A stretch of DNA of 64,000 nt. It comes from Streptomyces sp. RFCAC02 (GTDB lineage Bacteria; Actinomycetota; Actinomycetes; Streptomycetales; Streptomycetaceae). Both the position numbers and the translations under genes were made by a program. The stretch covers positions 186,001-250,000 of the forward strand of contig NZ_SAUH01000001.1 in assembly GCF_004193175.1 (NCBI RefSeq), in the 5' to 3' direction. The notes beneath the pieces are model-generated. The model worked only from the letters and a program-made list of their open reading frames with translations, did no database searches and had not been told where the DNA came from. Positions 44,429 through 52,801 of this stretch are shown here, piece after piece (the first letter of the stretch is position 1; each line of letters begins with the position of its first letter).

Positions 44429-45766
44429 TCAGCGGAAGACGCGCAGGTCGACCGCGTCGGCCATGGCCCGGTTGCCCGTGTCGTTGAGGTGCAGGTGGTC
44501 GCCGCTGTCGTAGGCGGGCAGCAGCCGGTCGGGCCGCGCCGGATCGCGCACCGCGGCGTCGAAGTCGGCGACCGCGTCGTAGGCGCCGCCGGTGCGGATC
44601 CAGCGGTTGACGGCGAGGCGGGCGGCCTCGTTCTCCGGCGTGTGGAAGCCGAGCGTGGTGTCGCGGAACGGGCCGATGGTGCCGCCGATGACGGTGAGGC
44701 CGCGCTGCCGCGCGCGGTCGGCCACCTGCCGCAGCCCGTCGATGACCTCCCCCGCCGTGACGCGCTCGAACGCGGGGGCGTTGGGCGTCCCCGGCTGGCC
44801 GATGTCGTTGACGCCGAGGAGCACGACGACGTAGGCGGCGCCCGGCTGGGCCGCCACGTCGCGGTCGAACCGGGTGAGCCCGGCCTCGCCGAAGAACGCC
44901 GCGTACTCCTGCGCGGGTGAGCCTGCGGGCGGGTTCGGGCCGTGGCGCAGCCGGTTGCCGCTGATGCCGGCGTTGAGGACGCCGATGTCCGGCAGGTGCC
45001 GTGCCGCGCGCAGCCGCTCGGCGAGCAGATCGGTCCAGCGGTGGTCGGTCGACAGGCCGGTGGTCGCGGTGATCGAGTCGCCGAGCGCGACGACGGCGGA
45101 CGCCCGGTCGCCGGCGCCGCGGGCCACCTGGACGCCGGTGAGGAACCACCAGCGGTCGGTGGTGACGGCGTCCGTCACGTGGGTCGCGCCCGTGGCGTTG
45201 CCGTCCGCGATGTGGTTGACCTCGGCCGCGAACGCGTTCACCGTGGGCCGGGGCACGGGACCTCGCAGATGGAGGCTGACGACGAGGTTCGCGCCGCCCG
45301 CCACCCGCAGGTCCACCGGGTCGCTGAGGTAGGGCGCGCCGGCCGGGACCACGGCGCTCCGGGAGCCCCCGAACGTGAGCGTCCGGTCGCTGCCGCGTTC
45401 GGTGTCCGTCCCCTCGCCCGACGCCGCCTGGAGGGCGACACGGGCCTCGCCGACGACGAGCGGCGCGTCGCCGAACTCGTTGGACAGCCGGACCCGCAGG
45501 CGGTCGCCGCCGATGCTGGTGTGCACGACCTGGCGGACCGTCCGGTCCGCCAGGTCCGTGTGATCGCCCGCCGGCACGGTCGTGGGCGCGGTGGACCAGG
45601 TGCCGATCCAGACGGTGCCCCGCCCGCCGCGCCCGGCGGAGGGGGCGGCCGCGGCGGGGGTCGCGGCGGCACCGGCCACCGCGGCACCGGTCAGCCCGGC
45701 CGCGGCCGCTCCGAACGCGCGGCGGGTGAGGGACGTCGTCCGTCGGCTCGATGACTGTCTCAACAC
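44429..45766 (-). CDS. Tat-exported SGNH/GDSL hydrolase
   Basis: 445 aa from a GTG at 45766. A twin-arginine signal is visible: LTRRAFGAAAAGLTGAAVAG then ATPAAAAP. After an N-terminal beta-rich region (~residues 60-200), block I is VALGDSIT (catalytic Ser), block III GVNDIG and block V DHLHLND (catalytic Asp-His). Family members are secreted esterases or lipases. The frame is open far upstream, but only this start gives a proper export signal. Convergent with the MFS gene. Confidence 0.88.
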   Translation of the reverse strand: MLRQSSSRRTTSLTRRAFGAAAAGLTGAAVAGAAATPAAAAPSAGRGGRGTVWIGTWSTAPTTVPAGDHTDLADRTVRQVVHTSIGGDRLRVRLSNEFGDAPLVVGEARVALQAASGEGTDTERGSDRTLTFGGSRSAVVPAGAPYLSDPVDLRVAGGANLVVSLHLRGPVPRPTVNAFAAEVNHIADGNATGATHVTDAVTTDRWWFLTGVQVARGAGDRASAVVALGDSITATTGLSTDHRWTDLLAERLRAARHLPDIGVLNAGISGNRLRHGPNPPAGSPAQEYAAFFGEAGLTRFDRDVAAQPGAAYVVVLLGVNDIGQPGTPNAPAFERVTAGEVIDGLRQVADRARQRGLTVIGGTIGPFRDTTLGFHTPENEAARLAVNRWIRTGGAYDAVADFDAAVRDPARPDRLLPAYDSGDHLHLNDTGNRAMADAVDLRVFR

Positions 45767-45991
45767 GGCTCCCGGGTACGGGTCATGACGGTGGGCGGGG
45801 TGGGCCGTGGCCGCGCGGCCGGCCGCGACCACGGTGGCACGGGCGCCGTGCGCCGGGCATCCGACGGCCGTCGGGGGGAGCCGCGCCCCGGCCCGACAGC
45901 CGCGCGGGCGGGACATCCGTCGGGCCGGGCGGCCGTGAGCGTCCGACGCCTGTCGGGTGACGGCGTGCGCCGCGCCTGCGACGGTGTGCGC

Positions 45992-46927
45992 ATGCGTTAC
46001 GCGTTCGATCCCGAACTGGCCGCCGCCCTCGCGATGATGGCGGAGGTCGACATCTCGGACCTGGCTGCGGCCCGGGCGGCCCAGGCCGCCGAACTGGCCG
46101 CGCAGGTCGCCGTGACCGACACCGCGGGCGTCGCGGTGTCGGACGTGACGACGGACGACGGCGTACGGCTGCGGACGTACCGGCCCGAGGGGCACGGCGG
46201 GCCGCTGCCGGCGGTGTACCGGGTGCACGGCGGCGGTTTCGTCCTCGGCTCGCCGGACGCGGACCACGAGGCGAACCTGCGGCTGTGCCGCGAACTGCCC
46301 GCCGTGGTCGTCTCGCCCGAGTACCGGCTGGCTCCCGAGCACCCGTTCCCCGCGGGCCTGGACGACTGCTACGCGGGGCTGTGCTTCGTCGCGGAGCACG
46401 CCGGCCGGTTCGGGATCGACGCCGACCGGATGGCGGTCGCCGGGGACAGCGCCGGCGCCTGTCTCGCGACGGCGACGGCGATGCTGGCGCGGGACGGCGG
46501 CGGCCCCGCGCTGCGGTTCCAGTACCTCGACAGCCCGGCGCTCGACGACCGGCTGACGACGCCGAGCGCCCGCAGGTTCGACGACACGCCGGTCTGGAAC
46601 CGGCCGAGCGCGCTGATCGGCTGGAACGCCTACCTGGGCGCGGGCGTGCGGGGCACGGCCGGGGTTCCCGCGCTCGCCGCGCCGTCCCGTGCCAGGACCG
46701 GGGAGCTGGCCGGTCTGCCGCCGGCGTACGTGGCGGTGATGGAGTTCGACGCGCTGCGGGACGAGGGGATCGACTACGCGCGGGCCCTGCTGACGGCGGG
46801 CGTGGCGGTCGAACTGCACCTGTTCCCCGGGACGTTCCACGGGGCGTCGCTCGTCAGGCACGCGGCGGTCGTCCAGCGTGCGACGGCGGAGGCGGTGACA
46901 GTGCTGCGGCGTGCACTGGGCCGGTGA
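45992..46927 (+). CDS. Alpha/beta hydrolase, HSL-type esterase
   Basis: 311 aa from ATG 45992. The oxyanion-hole motif HGGGFVLGS, YRLAPEHPFPAGLDDC and nucleophile GDSAGACLA are hallmark features of the hormone-sensitive-lipase (family IV) esterases. The acid and His are probably in MEFDALRDEG and FPGTFHGA. No signal peptide, so cytoplasmic. Acts on short acyl esters. Confidence 0.92.
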   Translation: MRYAFDPELAAALAMMAEVDISDLAAARAAQAAELAAQVAVTDTAGVAVSDVTTDDGVRLRTYRPEGHGGPLPAVYRVHGGGFVLGSPDADHEANLRLCRELPAVVVSPEYRLAPEHPFPAGLDDCYAGLCFVAEHAGRFGIDADRMAVAGDSAGACLATATAMLARDGGGPALRFQYLDSPALDDRLTTPSARRFDDTPVWNRPSALIGWNAYLGAGVRGTAGVPALAAPSRARTGELAGLPPAYVAVMEFDALRDEGIDYARALLTAGVAVELHLFPGTFHGASLVRHAAVVQRATAEAVTVLRRALGR

Positions 46928-47165
46928 CCGGGCCGTACGCGGTGCCCGGCACGGCGGCACGACGCCCCACCCGCCGCGCGGCCGGCGCTGGTACGCAACC
47001 GCGCTCGGAGCAGCGGTCCTCACAGGCCGACGCCCCGCCACGCGGCCGTCCCACGGGCAGCCGCGCGCGCCGAGTCCGCCCCGCACCCCGCCCCCGACAC
47101 CCGGCCGTTGCACCGGCACCGGCGCCCGGTGGCGGACCGGGCGCGCGCCCGTCCCGCGCGCCCGC

Positions 47166-48248
47166 TCACCGTTCGGCCGACGCCAGCCGCCACGCGTACA
47201 GCGCCAGGTGCGCGCGGAAGCGGTCCCCCGGATCGTGCAGCCTGCGGCCGAGCGCCGCCTCCACCCGCGCCAGCCGCGCCGCGACCGAGCTGTGGTGCAG
47301 ATGGAGTTCCGCCGCCGCCTGGCGCAGCGACCCGGTGCGGCAGAAGGCGGCCAGCGCGGCGATGTTCAGGTCGCCGCCCTCCCGGGCCGCCAGGGCGTCC
47401 AGCGCGCGTGTGTCCGGGTCCTCGCGGAGCCGTGCCGCCGGGACGTCGGCGAGCAGGGCGAGCGGCCCGAGGTCGCCGTGGTCCGTGACGGCGTCCCCCG
47501 CCGTCGTACCGCCTGCGGTGAACCGCAGCGCCACGCACGCCTGTTCCCAGGCGACGCGCGCGCCGAGCGCCGGCGCGGGGCCGCCGATGCCGACGCGGGC
47601 GCCGCCCCGGACGGCCTCCCGCAGGGCGGCTGCGGGCGATCCCGCGTCCTCGCGGCCCTGGAGCAGCGCCACGCCGAGGCCGCCGACGCGCGCCACGCGC
47701 AGGTGCCCCGGTGCCCGGCCCCGGCCGAGGAGGGCGAGGGCCGTCATGTCGGGGTCCCGGGCCGGGTCGGTCACCACGACGGCCCGCAGGGGGCGTTCGG
47801 GCGCGAGGCCGAGCAGCCGCAGGGCGCGGGACCGGTCGGCGTCGGACTCGCGGGCCGACAGGGCGAGTTCGACGAGCGCCGGATCGGCCACCGGGGACGG
47901 GCCGCCCAGGGTGCCGGCGGCGATGGCGAGCCATTCGAGCACCAGGTCGTCGAACGGTCCGGGCGCGCCCGGCCGCTCCAGCCAGACCCGGCCGGCCGGG
48001 CGGAGCCCCGCGGCGCCGGAGACGACCCCGGGCGGGCCGGCGCGTTCGACGCCGTCCGGGCCGAACCGCAGGGGCGGGCCGTCGGCCGGCTCGTACCCGG
48101 CGGGGCACTCCGCCAGCGCGGCGGTCGAACGCAGCAGCGTCGCGGCGTCGAGACGGCCGCCGAGCAGCGCCTGGAAGTGGGCGATCACCCGCACCGCCGC
48201 GGCGGCGTCGGCGTCGAGGGACGTAAGGCGCAGCAGCAAACCCTTCAC
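47166..48248 (-). CDS. PucR-family transcriptional regulator
   Basis: 360 aa from a GTG at 48248. The C-terminal HTH has LREDPDTRALDALAAREGGD followed by NIAALAAFCRTGSLRQAAAE and LHLHHSSVAARLARVEAALG, typical of PucR/CdaR-type domains. The N-terminal part is a weakly conserved sensor region. It is divergent from the CE1 esterase gene with only 27 nt between starts, so it may regulate it. AGTCTA (TAGACT on its strand) lies 7 nt upstream of the GTG: a leaderless start is likely. Confidence 0.85.
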   Translation of the reverse strand: MKGLLLRLTSLDADAAAAVRVIAHFQALLGGRLDAATLLRSTAALAECPAGYEPADGPPLRFGPDGVERAGPPGVVSGAAGLRPAGRVWLERPGAPGPFDDLVLEWLAIAAGTLGGPSPVADPALVELALSARESDADRSRALRLLGLAPERPLRAVVVTDPARDPDMTALALLGRGRAPGHLRVARVGGLGVALLQGREDAGSPAAALREAVRGGARVGIGGPAPALGARVAWEQACVALRFTAGGTTAGDAVTDHGDLGPLALLADVPAARLREDPDTRALDALAAREGGDLNIAALAAFCRTGSLRQAAAELHLHHSSVAARLARVEAALGRRLHDPGDRFRAHLALYAWRLASAER

Positions 48249-48275
48249 GTTCGGGAGTCTAGGAAGGACAGGGAC

Positions 48276-49592
48276 ATGTCCAACAGAGCCGGGAAACGGG
48301 TCCGCGCATGGGTGGCGGCGCTGTTCGCCGCGGTACTGCCCATGCTCGCGGCCCTGCTGGTGTCGGCACCGCCCGCAGCGGCGGCGTCGCTGACGGAGGT
48401 GACGTCGTTCGGGAACAACCCGAGCGGGCTGCGGATGCACCTCTACGTGCCGGACAGCGTGCAGCAGCGGCCCGCCGTGCTGGTGGCGGTGCACTACTGC
48501 ACGGGGTCGGGTCCCGCGTTCTACTCGGGCACGGAGTTCGCGTCGCTCGCCGACCGGTACGGCTTCATCGTGATCTACCCGTCCGCGACACGCAGCGGCC
48601 AGTGCTTCGACGTGTCGTCGCCGCAGGCGCTGCGGCGTGACGGGGGCAGCGACCCGGTCGGCATCCGGTCGATGGTGGACTATGTGCAGCGGACGTACGC
48701 GACGGATCCGGATCGGGTCTTCGTGACGGGCGCGTCGTCGGGCGCCATGATGACGAACGTGCTGCTCGGGGACTATCCGGACGTCTTCGCGGCGGGCGCG
48801 GCGTTCATGGGCGTGCCGTTCGGCTGCTTCGCGACGACGGACGGCTCCGGGTGGAACAGCGCCTGCGCGAACGGAACGGTCAGCCACACGCCGCAGGAGT
48901 GGGGCGACATGGTGCGTGCGGCGTACCCCGGGTACACCGGCGCGAGGCCGCGCATGCAGCTGTGGCACGGCACCACGGACACGACACTCCGCTACCCGAA
49001 CTTCGGCGAGGAGATCAAGCAGTGGACCAACGTGCTGGGCGTCTCGCAGACCCCGGCGTACACGGACCAGCCGCAGGCCAACTGGACGCGGACCCGGTAC
49101 GGGGCGGCCGGTGAGCGGGCGCCGGTCGAGGCGATCAGCGTGCAGGGCACGGGGCACTCGCTGCCGACGTCCGGCATGGCGGCCCGGGTGATCACGTTCT
49201 TCGGACTCGACCAGGCGGGCGACGGGGACGGGGACGGCGATGGTGACGACGACGATCCGCCGACCGGTGAGCCGGGCGCCTGCCGGGTGACCGCCACGAC
49301 GAACGCGTGGAACACCGGCCTCACCGTCTCCCTGACCGTCACCAACACCGGCACGGCACCGGTGAACGGCTGGTCCCTCACCTTCGCGCTGCCCGCGGGC
49401 CAGTCCATCGCGTCCGGCTGGAACGCGGTCTACGGCGGGAGCGGCGGCACGGTCACCGCGGCCAACGCGTCCTGGAACGCGGCCATCCCGCCGGGCGGCA
49501 GCGTCAGCATCGGCTACCAGGCCACGCACACGGGCAACGCGGGAGCGCCGGCCTCGTTCGCCCTCAACGGCGCCGCCTGCACGACGGCGTGA
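48276..49592 (+). CDS. Secreted PHB-depolymerase-type (CE1) esterase with C-terminal CBM2
   Basis: 438 aa. Signal peptide VRAWVAALFAAVLPMLAALL then ending SAPPAAAA. The catalytic domain (about 40-315) has PAVLVAVHYCTGSGPAFYSG (oxyanion region), nucleophile GASSGAMMT, and LWHGTTDTTLRY plus GTGHSLP for Asp and His, as in acetylxylan or feruloyl esterases related to PHB depolymerases. An acidic GDGDGDGDDDDPP linker leads to a family 2 carbohydrate-binding module (CRVTATTNAWNTGLTVSLTV...NGAAC) closed by a disulfide. Probably deacetylates plant xylan. Confidence 0.92.
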   Translation: MSNRAGKRVRAWVAALFAAVLPMLAALLVSAPPAAAASLTEVTSFGNNPSGLRMHLYVPDSVQQRPAVLVAVHYCTGSGPAFYSGTEFASLADRYGFIVIYPSATRSGQCFDVSSPQALRRDGGSDPVGIRSMVDYVQRTYATDPDRVFVTGASSGAMMTNVLLGDYPDVFAAGAAFMGVPFGCFATTDGSGWNSACANGTVSHTPQEWGDMVRAAYPGYTGARPRMQLWHGTTDTTLRYPNFGEEIKQWTNVLGVSQTPAYTDQPQANWTRTRYGAAGERAPVEAISVQGTGHSLPTSGMAARVITFFGLDQAGDGDGDGDGDDDDPPTGEPGACRVTATTNAWNTGLTVSLTVTNTGTAPVNGWSLTFALPAGQSIASGWNAVYGGSGGTVTAANASWNAAIPPGGSVSIGYQATHTGNAGAPASFALNGAACTTA

Positions 49593-49598
49593 CGCCGC

Positions 49599-49634
49599 GG
49601 CGCCGGGCGGCGGGCACAGCCGCCGCCCGGCGCC
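49599..49634 (+). terminator. Terminator hairpin after the CE1 esterase
   Basis: GGCGCCGGGCGGCGG (49599-49613) pairs exactly with 49620-49634, loop GCACAG, starting 7 nt after the stop codon. No T-run, as usual in streptomycetes. Confidence 0.7.
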
Positions 49635-49653
49635 GGTCGGTAGGCTCGCCGTC

Positions 49654-50454
49654 ATGCACCCGCCGGCAGACGCACCGACCCCCGACGCGCCGCACGACGA
49701 CGACGCCTTCCTCGCGCACGTCACCGAACGCCTCGCCGGCCTGCCGGGCGTGGTCGCCGTCGTGCTCGGCGGCTCCCGCGCCACCGGCACCGAACGGCCG
49801 GACAGTGACTGGGACTTCGCGGTCCACTACCGCGACGGGTTCTCCCCGGCCGCGCTGCGCGCCCTCGGCTGGCCCGGCGAGGTGTCGGAGATCGGCGGCT
49901 GGGGCGGCGGCGTGTTCAACGGCGGCGCGTGGCTGACGGTGGACGGCCGCCGGATCGACGTGCACTACCGCGACCTCGGCGACGTGGAGCACCGGTGGGC
50001 CGAGGCACGGGCGGGCCGCTTCCACGTGGAGCGGCTGATGTTCCACCTGGCGGGCATCCCCAGCTACCTGCCCGTCGCCGAACTCGCCCTCGGCCGCGTC
50101 CTGTCGGGGGACCTCCCCCGGCCCGACTACCCCGGGGCGCTGCGCGCGAGCGCCCCCGGCCGCTGGTGGAACGACGCGGAGCTGACCCTCGCGTACGCGC
50201 GCGCCGCGCACGCCCCGCAGGGCCGGCTGGCCGACTGCGCCGGGGCCGTCGCGACCGCCGCCTGCCAGGCGGCGCACGCCGTGCTGGCCGCGCGCGGCAT
50301 CTGGGTCACCAACGAGAAGACGCTGCTCGACCGCGCCGGGCTCAGGTCCGTCGACCGCGTCCTCACCGGCCTTGACCCCGATCCCGCCGCCCTCGCCCGT
50401 GCCATCGACACGACCGGGGAGACGCTGCGCGCCGCCGTCACCGCGGCCCGGTGA
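49654..50454 (+). CDS. Nucleotidyltransferase-domain protein
   Basis: 266 aa. LGGSRATGTERPDSDWDFAV is the GGSx9DxD nucleotidyltransferase signature shared with kanamycin and lincosamide nucleotidyltransferases; a third acidic residue is in GRRIDVHYRD. The C-terminal half is helical. Could modify an aminoglycoside or another small molecule; not assignable. TAGGCT lies 7 nt before the ATG with no Shine-Dalgarno: predicted leaderless. Confidence 0.82.
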   Translation: MHPPADAPTPDAPHDDDAFLAHVTERLAGLPGVVAVVLGGSRATGTERPDSDWDFAVHYRDGFSPAALRALGWPGEVSEIGGWGGGVFNGGAWLTVDGRRIDVHYRDLGDVEHRWAEARAGRFHVERLMFHLAGIPSYLPVAELALGRVLSGDLPRPDYPGALRASAPGRWWNDAELTLAYARAAHAPQGRLADCAGAVATAACQAAHAVLAARGIWVTNEKTLLDRAGLRSVDRVLTGLDPDPAALARAIDTTGETLRAAVTAAR

Positions 50455-50519
50455 GCGTCCCCGGATGGTGGGGGCCCCTGTAGTGCGCCGCCGCCCGCTC
50501 CTCCAGCAGACTGAGCCGC

Positions 50520-51758
50520 ATGCGTGAACGATGGCCGCGGGTCGCGCGCGGCACCCTCCGTCTCCTCCTCTGCCTCGTGACGGCGCTCGCCGACCTGCTG
50601 GTGCTGCCGCTGCTCGTCGTCGCGGCGCTCACCACCGCCGTGGGCGGCGCGGGTCTCGTGCTGTTCCCCCGCGCGGCCGTCGCGCTCGGGCACTGGGCGG
50701 AGTGGAACCGGCAGCGGGCCGCCGCGCACCTCGGCACGCCCGTACCGCCGCGCCGTCCGGCGCTCCCCCACGGCGTGCGCGCGCAGTGGCGGTGGCTGCG
50801 CGAGGACCGTGCCGTCCGCCGCGACCTTCGGTGGGTCGCCCTGCACATCGCGACCGGGCTGCCGGCCGGCCTGCTCGGCGTCCTGGCCGTGCCCGGGGCG
50901 GTCGGCAGCCTGGTCATGGCGCTGCTGTCGCCGCTGCTCCCCGACGGGGGTGGCCCCTCGGTGCTCGGAGTGCCGGTGCACGGCTGGGAGGCGGCGTTCC
51001 CCCTCTACTGCGTGCAGGCCGGACTGTGCGCCGCGCTCGCGTACTTGGCCGTCCCGGCGCTCGCCGACCGCCAGGCGCGCGCCGTGCTCGCGGTGCTGCG
51101 GCCGTCCGCCGAGGAACGTCTCGCCGCGCGCGTCGGCGAGCTGACGGAGAGCCGCGCGGGCGTCCTGGACGCGCACGGTGCCGAACTGCGGCGCATCGAG
51201 CGCGACCTGCACGACGGCACCCAGGCCCGGCTGGTGGCCATCGCCATGCGCCTCGGCATCGCCCGGGACGCGCTCGACGACGAATCGGGCGCCATGGCGC
51301 GGCTGCTGCGCGAGGCCCACGAGGGCGCGGAGGAGGCCATGACCGAACTGCGGCAGGTCATCCGCACCATGTACCCGCCGATCCTCGCCGACCGCGGCCT
51401 GGAGGGGGCGCTTTCGGCGCTCGCCGCGCAGACGCCCGTCCCCACCGAGCTGACGGCCGCCGGTCTCGGGCAGCTCCCGGCGTCGGTCGAGGCCGCCGCG
51501 TACTTCACGGTCGCCGAGACCGTCACCAACGCCGCCAAGCACAGCGGCGCCTCCCGCGTCCGGGTGCGCCTGACCCGGCGGGGGCCACGGCTGCGGATCG
51601 AGGTCACCGACGACGGCGCGGGCGGTGTGGACGAGAGCCGGGGCACGGGCGTCATCGGCATACGCCGGCGCGCCGCGGCCCTCGACGGCACGGTGGACGT
51701 CACCAGCCCGCCCGGCGGCCCGACCGCCATCACCGTGGAGCTGCCGTGCGGGTCGTGA
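50520..51758 (+). CDS. Sensor histidine kinase (HisKA_3, NarL-type partner)
   Basis: 412 aa. Four N-terminal hydrophobic helices (LLLCLVTALADLLVLPLLVV; GLPAGLLGVLAVPG; and others) form a membrane sensor typical of actinomycete kinases. The phosphoacceptor is in RRIERDLHDGTQARL (His), followed by an HATPase domain with AETVTNAAKHSGASRV and DDGAGG...GTGVIGIRRR. Stop overlaps the response regulator start by 13 nt, so the two proteins form one system. Signal unknown; cell envelope stress is typical. Confidence 0.92.
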   Translation: MRERWPRVARGTLRLLLCLVTALADLLVLPLLVVAALTTAVGGAGLVLFPRAAVALGHWAEWNRQRAAAHLGTPVPPRRPALPHGVRAQWRWLREDRAVRRDLRWVALHIATGLPAGLLGVLAVPGAVGSLVMALLSPLLPDGGGPSVLGVPVHGWEAAFPLYCVQAGLCAALAYLAVPALADRQARAVLAVLRPSAEERLAARVGELTESRAGVLDAHGAELRRIERDLHDGTQARLVAIAMRLGIARDALDDESGAMARLLREAHEGAEEAMTELRQVIRTMYPPILADRGLEGALSALAAQTPVPTELTAAGLGQLPASVEAAAYFTVAETVTNAAKHSGASRVRVRLTRRGPRLRIEVTDDGAGGVDESRGTGVIGIRRRAAALDGTVDVTSPPGGPTAITVELPCGS

Positions 51759-52387
51759 TCGCCGAGGACAACGTCCTGCTGTCGGCCGGCCTCGAACTCC
51801 TGCTGGGCAGCAAGGGCATCGAGGTCGTCGCCACCGTCACGGACGGCCCCGCCCTCGTGGCGGCGGTGGACCGGCACGGTCCCGACGCGGTGATCGCCGA
51901 CGTCCGCCTGCCGCCGTCCTTCCGCGACGAGGGCGTGCGGGCGGCGCTGCGCGTCCGCAAGGCCCACCCGGGCCTGCCGGTCCTTGTGCTGTCGCAGTAC
52001 GTCGAGAAGGTGTACGCGCGGGAGCTGCTGTCGGAGCGTGCCGGCGGCGTCGGCTACCTGCTGAAGGACCGGGTGAGCCGCGTCGGGCAGTTCGTCGACG
52101 ACCTGCGGCGGGTCGCCCGGGGCGGCACGGTCCTCGACCCGGACGTCGTCGCCCAGTTGATGGCCGGCCCGGGGCACAGCGGTCTCGACCGCCTGACGGC
52201 GCGGGAGAAGGAGGTACTGGCCCTGATGGCCCGCGGGTTCGGGAACGCCGAGATCGGCAGGTCGCTCGTCGTCACGGACAACGCGGTGCACAAGCACATC
52301 GGCAACATCTTCGCCAAGCTCGGGCTGCCGCCCGCCGACGGCGGACACCGCCGCGTCCTGGCCGTGCTGGCGTACCTCGGCGTCTGA
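51746..52387 (+). CDS. LuxR/NarL-family response regulator
   Basis: 213 aa from a GTG inside the kinase gene's end. Receiver domain VRVVIAEDNVLLSAGLELLL with phosphoacceptor Asp in AVIADVRLP and Lys in YLLKDRV. The LuxR HTH is LTAREKEVLALMARGFGNAE then VTDNAVHKHIGNIFAKL. Partner of the overlapping kinase gene. The next gene is convergent, 3 nt away. Confidence 0.93.
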   Translation: MRVVIAEDNVLLSAGLELLLGSKGIEVVATVTDGPALVAAVDRHGPDAVIADVRLPPSFRDEGVRAALRVRKAHPGLPVLVLSQYVEKVYARELLSERAGGVGYLLKDRVSRVGQFVDDLRRVARGGTVLDPDVVAQLMAGPGHSGLDRLTAREKEVLALMARGFGNAEIGRSLVVTDNAVHKHIGNIFAKLGLPPADGGHRRVLAVLAYLGV

Positions 52388-52390
52388 CGG

Positions 52391-52789
52391 TCAGGCGGCC
52401 CGGTCCGGAGCGCCGGTCACGTGCAGCGTCTGCGGCGACATGTCGTTCCGCGACGGCCCGACGGTGAACCCACCGGCCGCGAGGATGCGCCCGATCGCCT
52501 CCAGCATGGCCCGGCTCACCTCACCGGCCCGCCGCACCACCGGGTCGGTGACGTCGCCCGACAGCATCACCTCGCGGATCCGCGCAGAGAGGGCCGGGTG
52601 CGACCGCCAGCCGACGTACACACCGCCGATGTCGTCCGGCGCGGGGTCGATCCGCACCTCGGCGCCGACCGCGAACCGCATGTCGAGATCCGCGGTCACC
52701 GGCAGCCCCGCCTCCGCCAACTGGTCCCTGACCCGCTGGGCGAGGCGCTCCATGCGCCGCAGTGTCTCGTTGTCGACGGGCTCGGCCAT
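52391..52789 (-). CDS. Putative immunity protein of the Rhs toxin
   Basis: 132 aa, soluble, no recognised family. It begins MAEPVDNETLRRMERLAQRV and contains IGGVYVGWRSHPALSARIRE. It lies 12 nt after the Rhs toxin stop on the same strand, where immunity genes of polymorphic toxins are placed. It has its own -10-like TAGCAT 6 nt before the ATG (52796-52801 on the plus strand), which would ensure immunity expression even without toxin transcription. Immunity role is inferred from position. Confidence 0.6.
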   Translation of the reverse strand: MAEPVDNETLRRMERLAQRVRDQLAEAGLPVTADLDMRFAVGAEVRIDPAPDDIGGVYVGWRSHPALSARIREVMLSGDVTDPVVRRAGEVSRAMLEAIGRILAAGGFTVGPSRNDMSPQTLHVTGAPDRAA

Positions 52790-52801
52790 GCGGGGATGCT
52801 A

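Noticed and set aside
44429..47119. 896-codon version of the SGNH hydrolase frame
   Set aside because: The part beyond 45766 is antisense to the HSL-type hydrolase and would precede a proper Tat signal, so the real start is near 45766.
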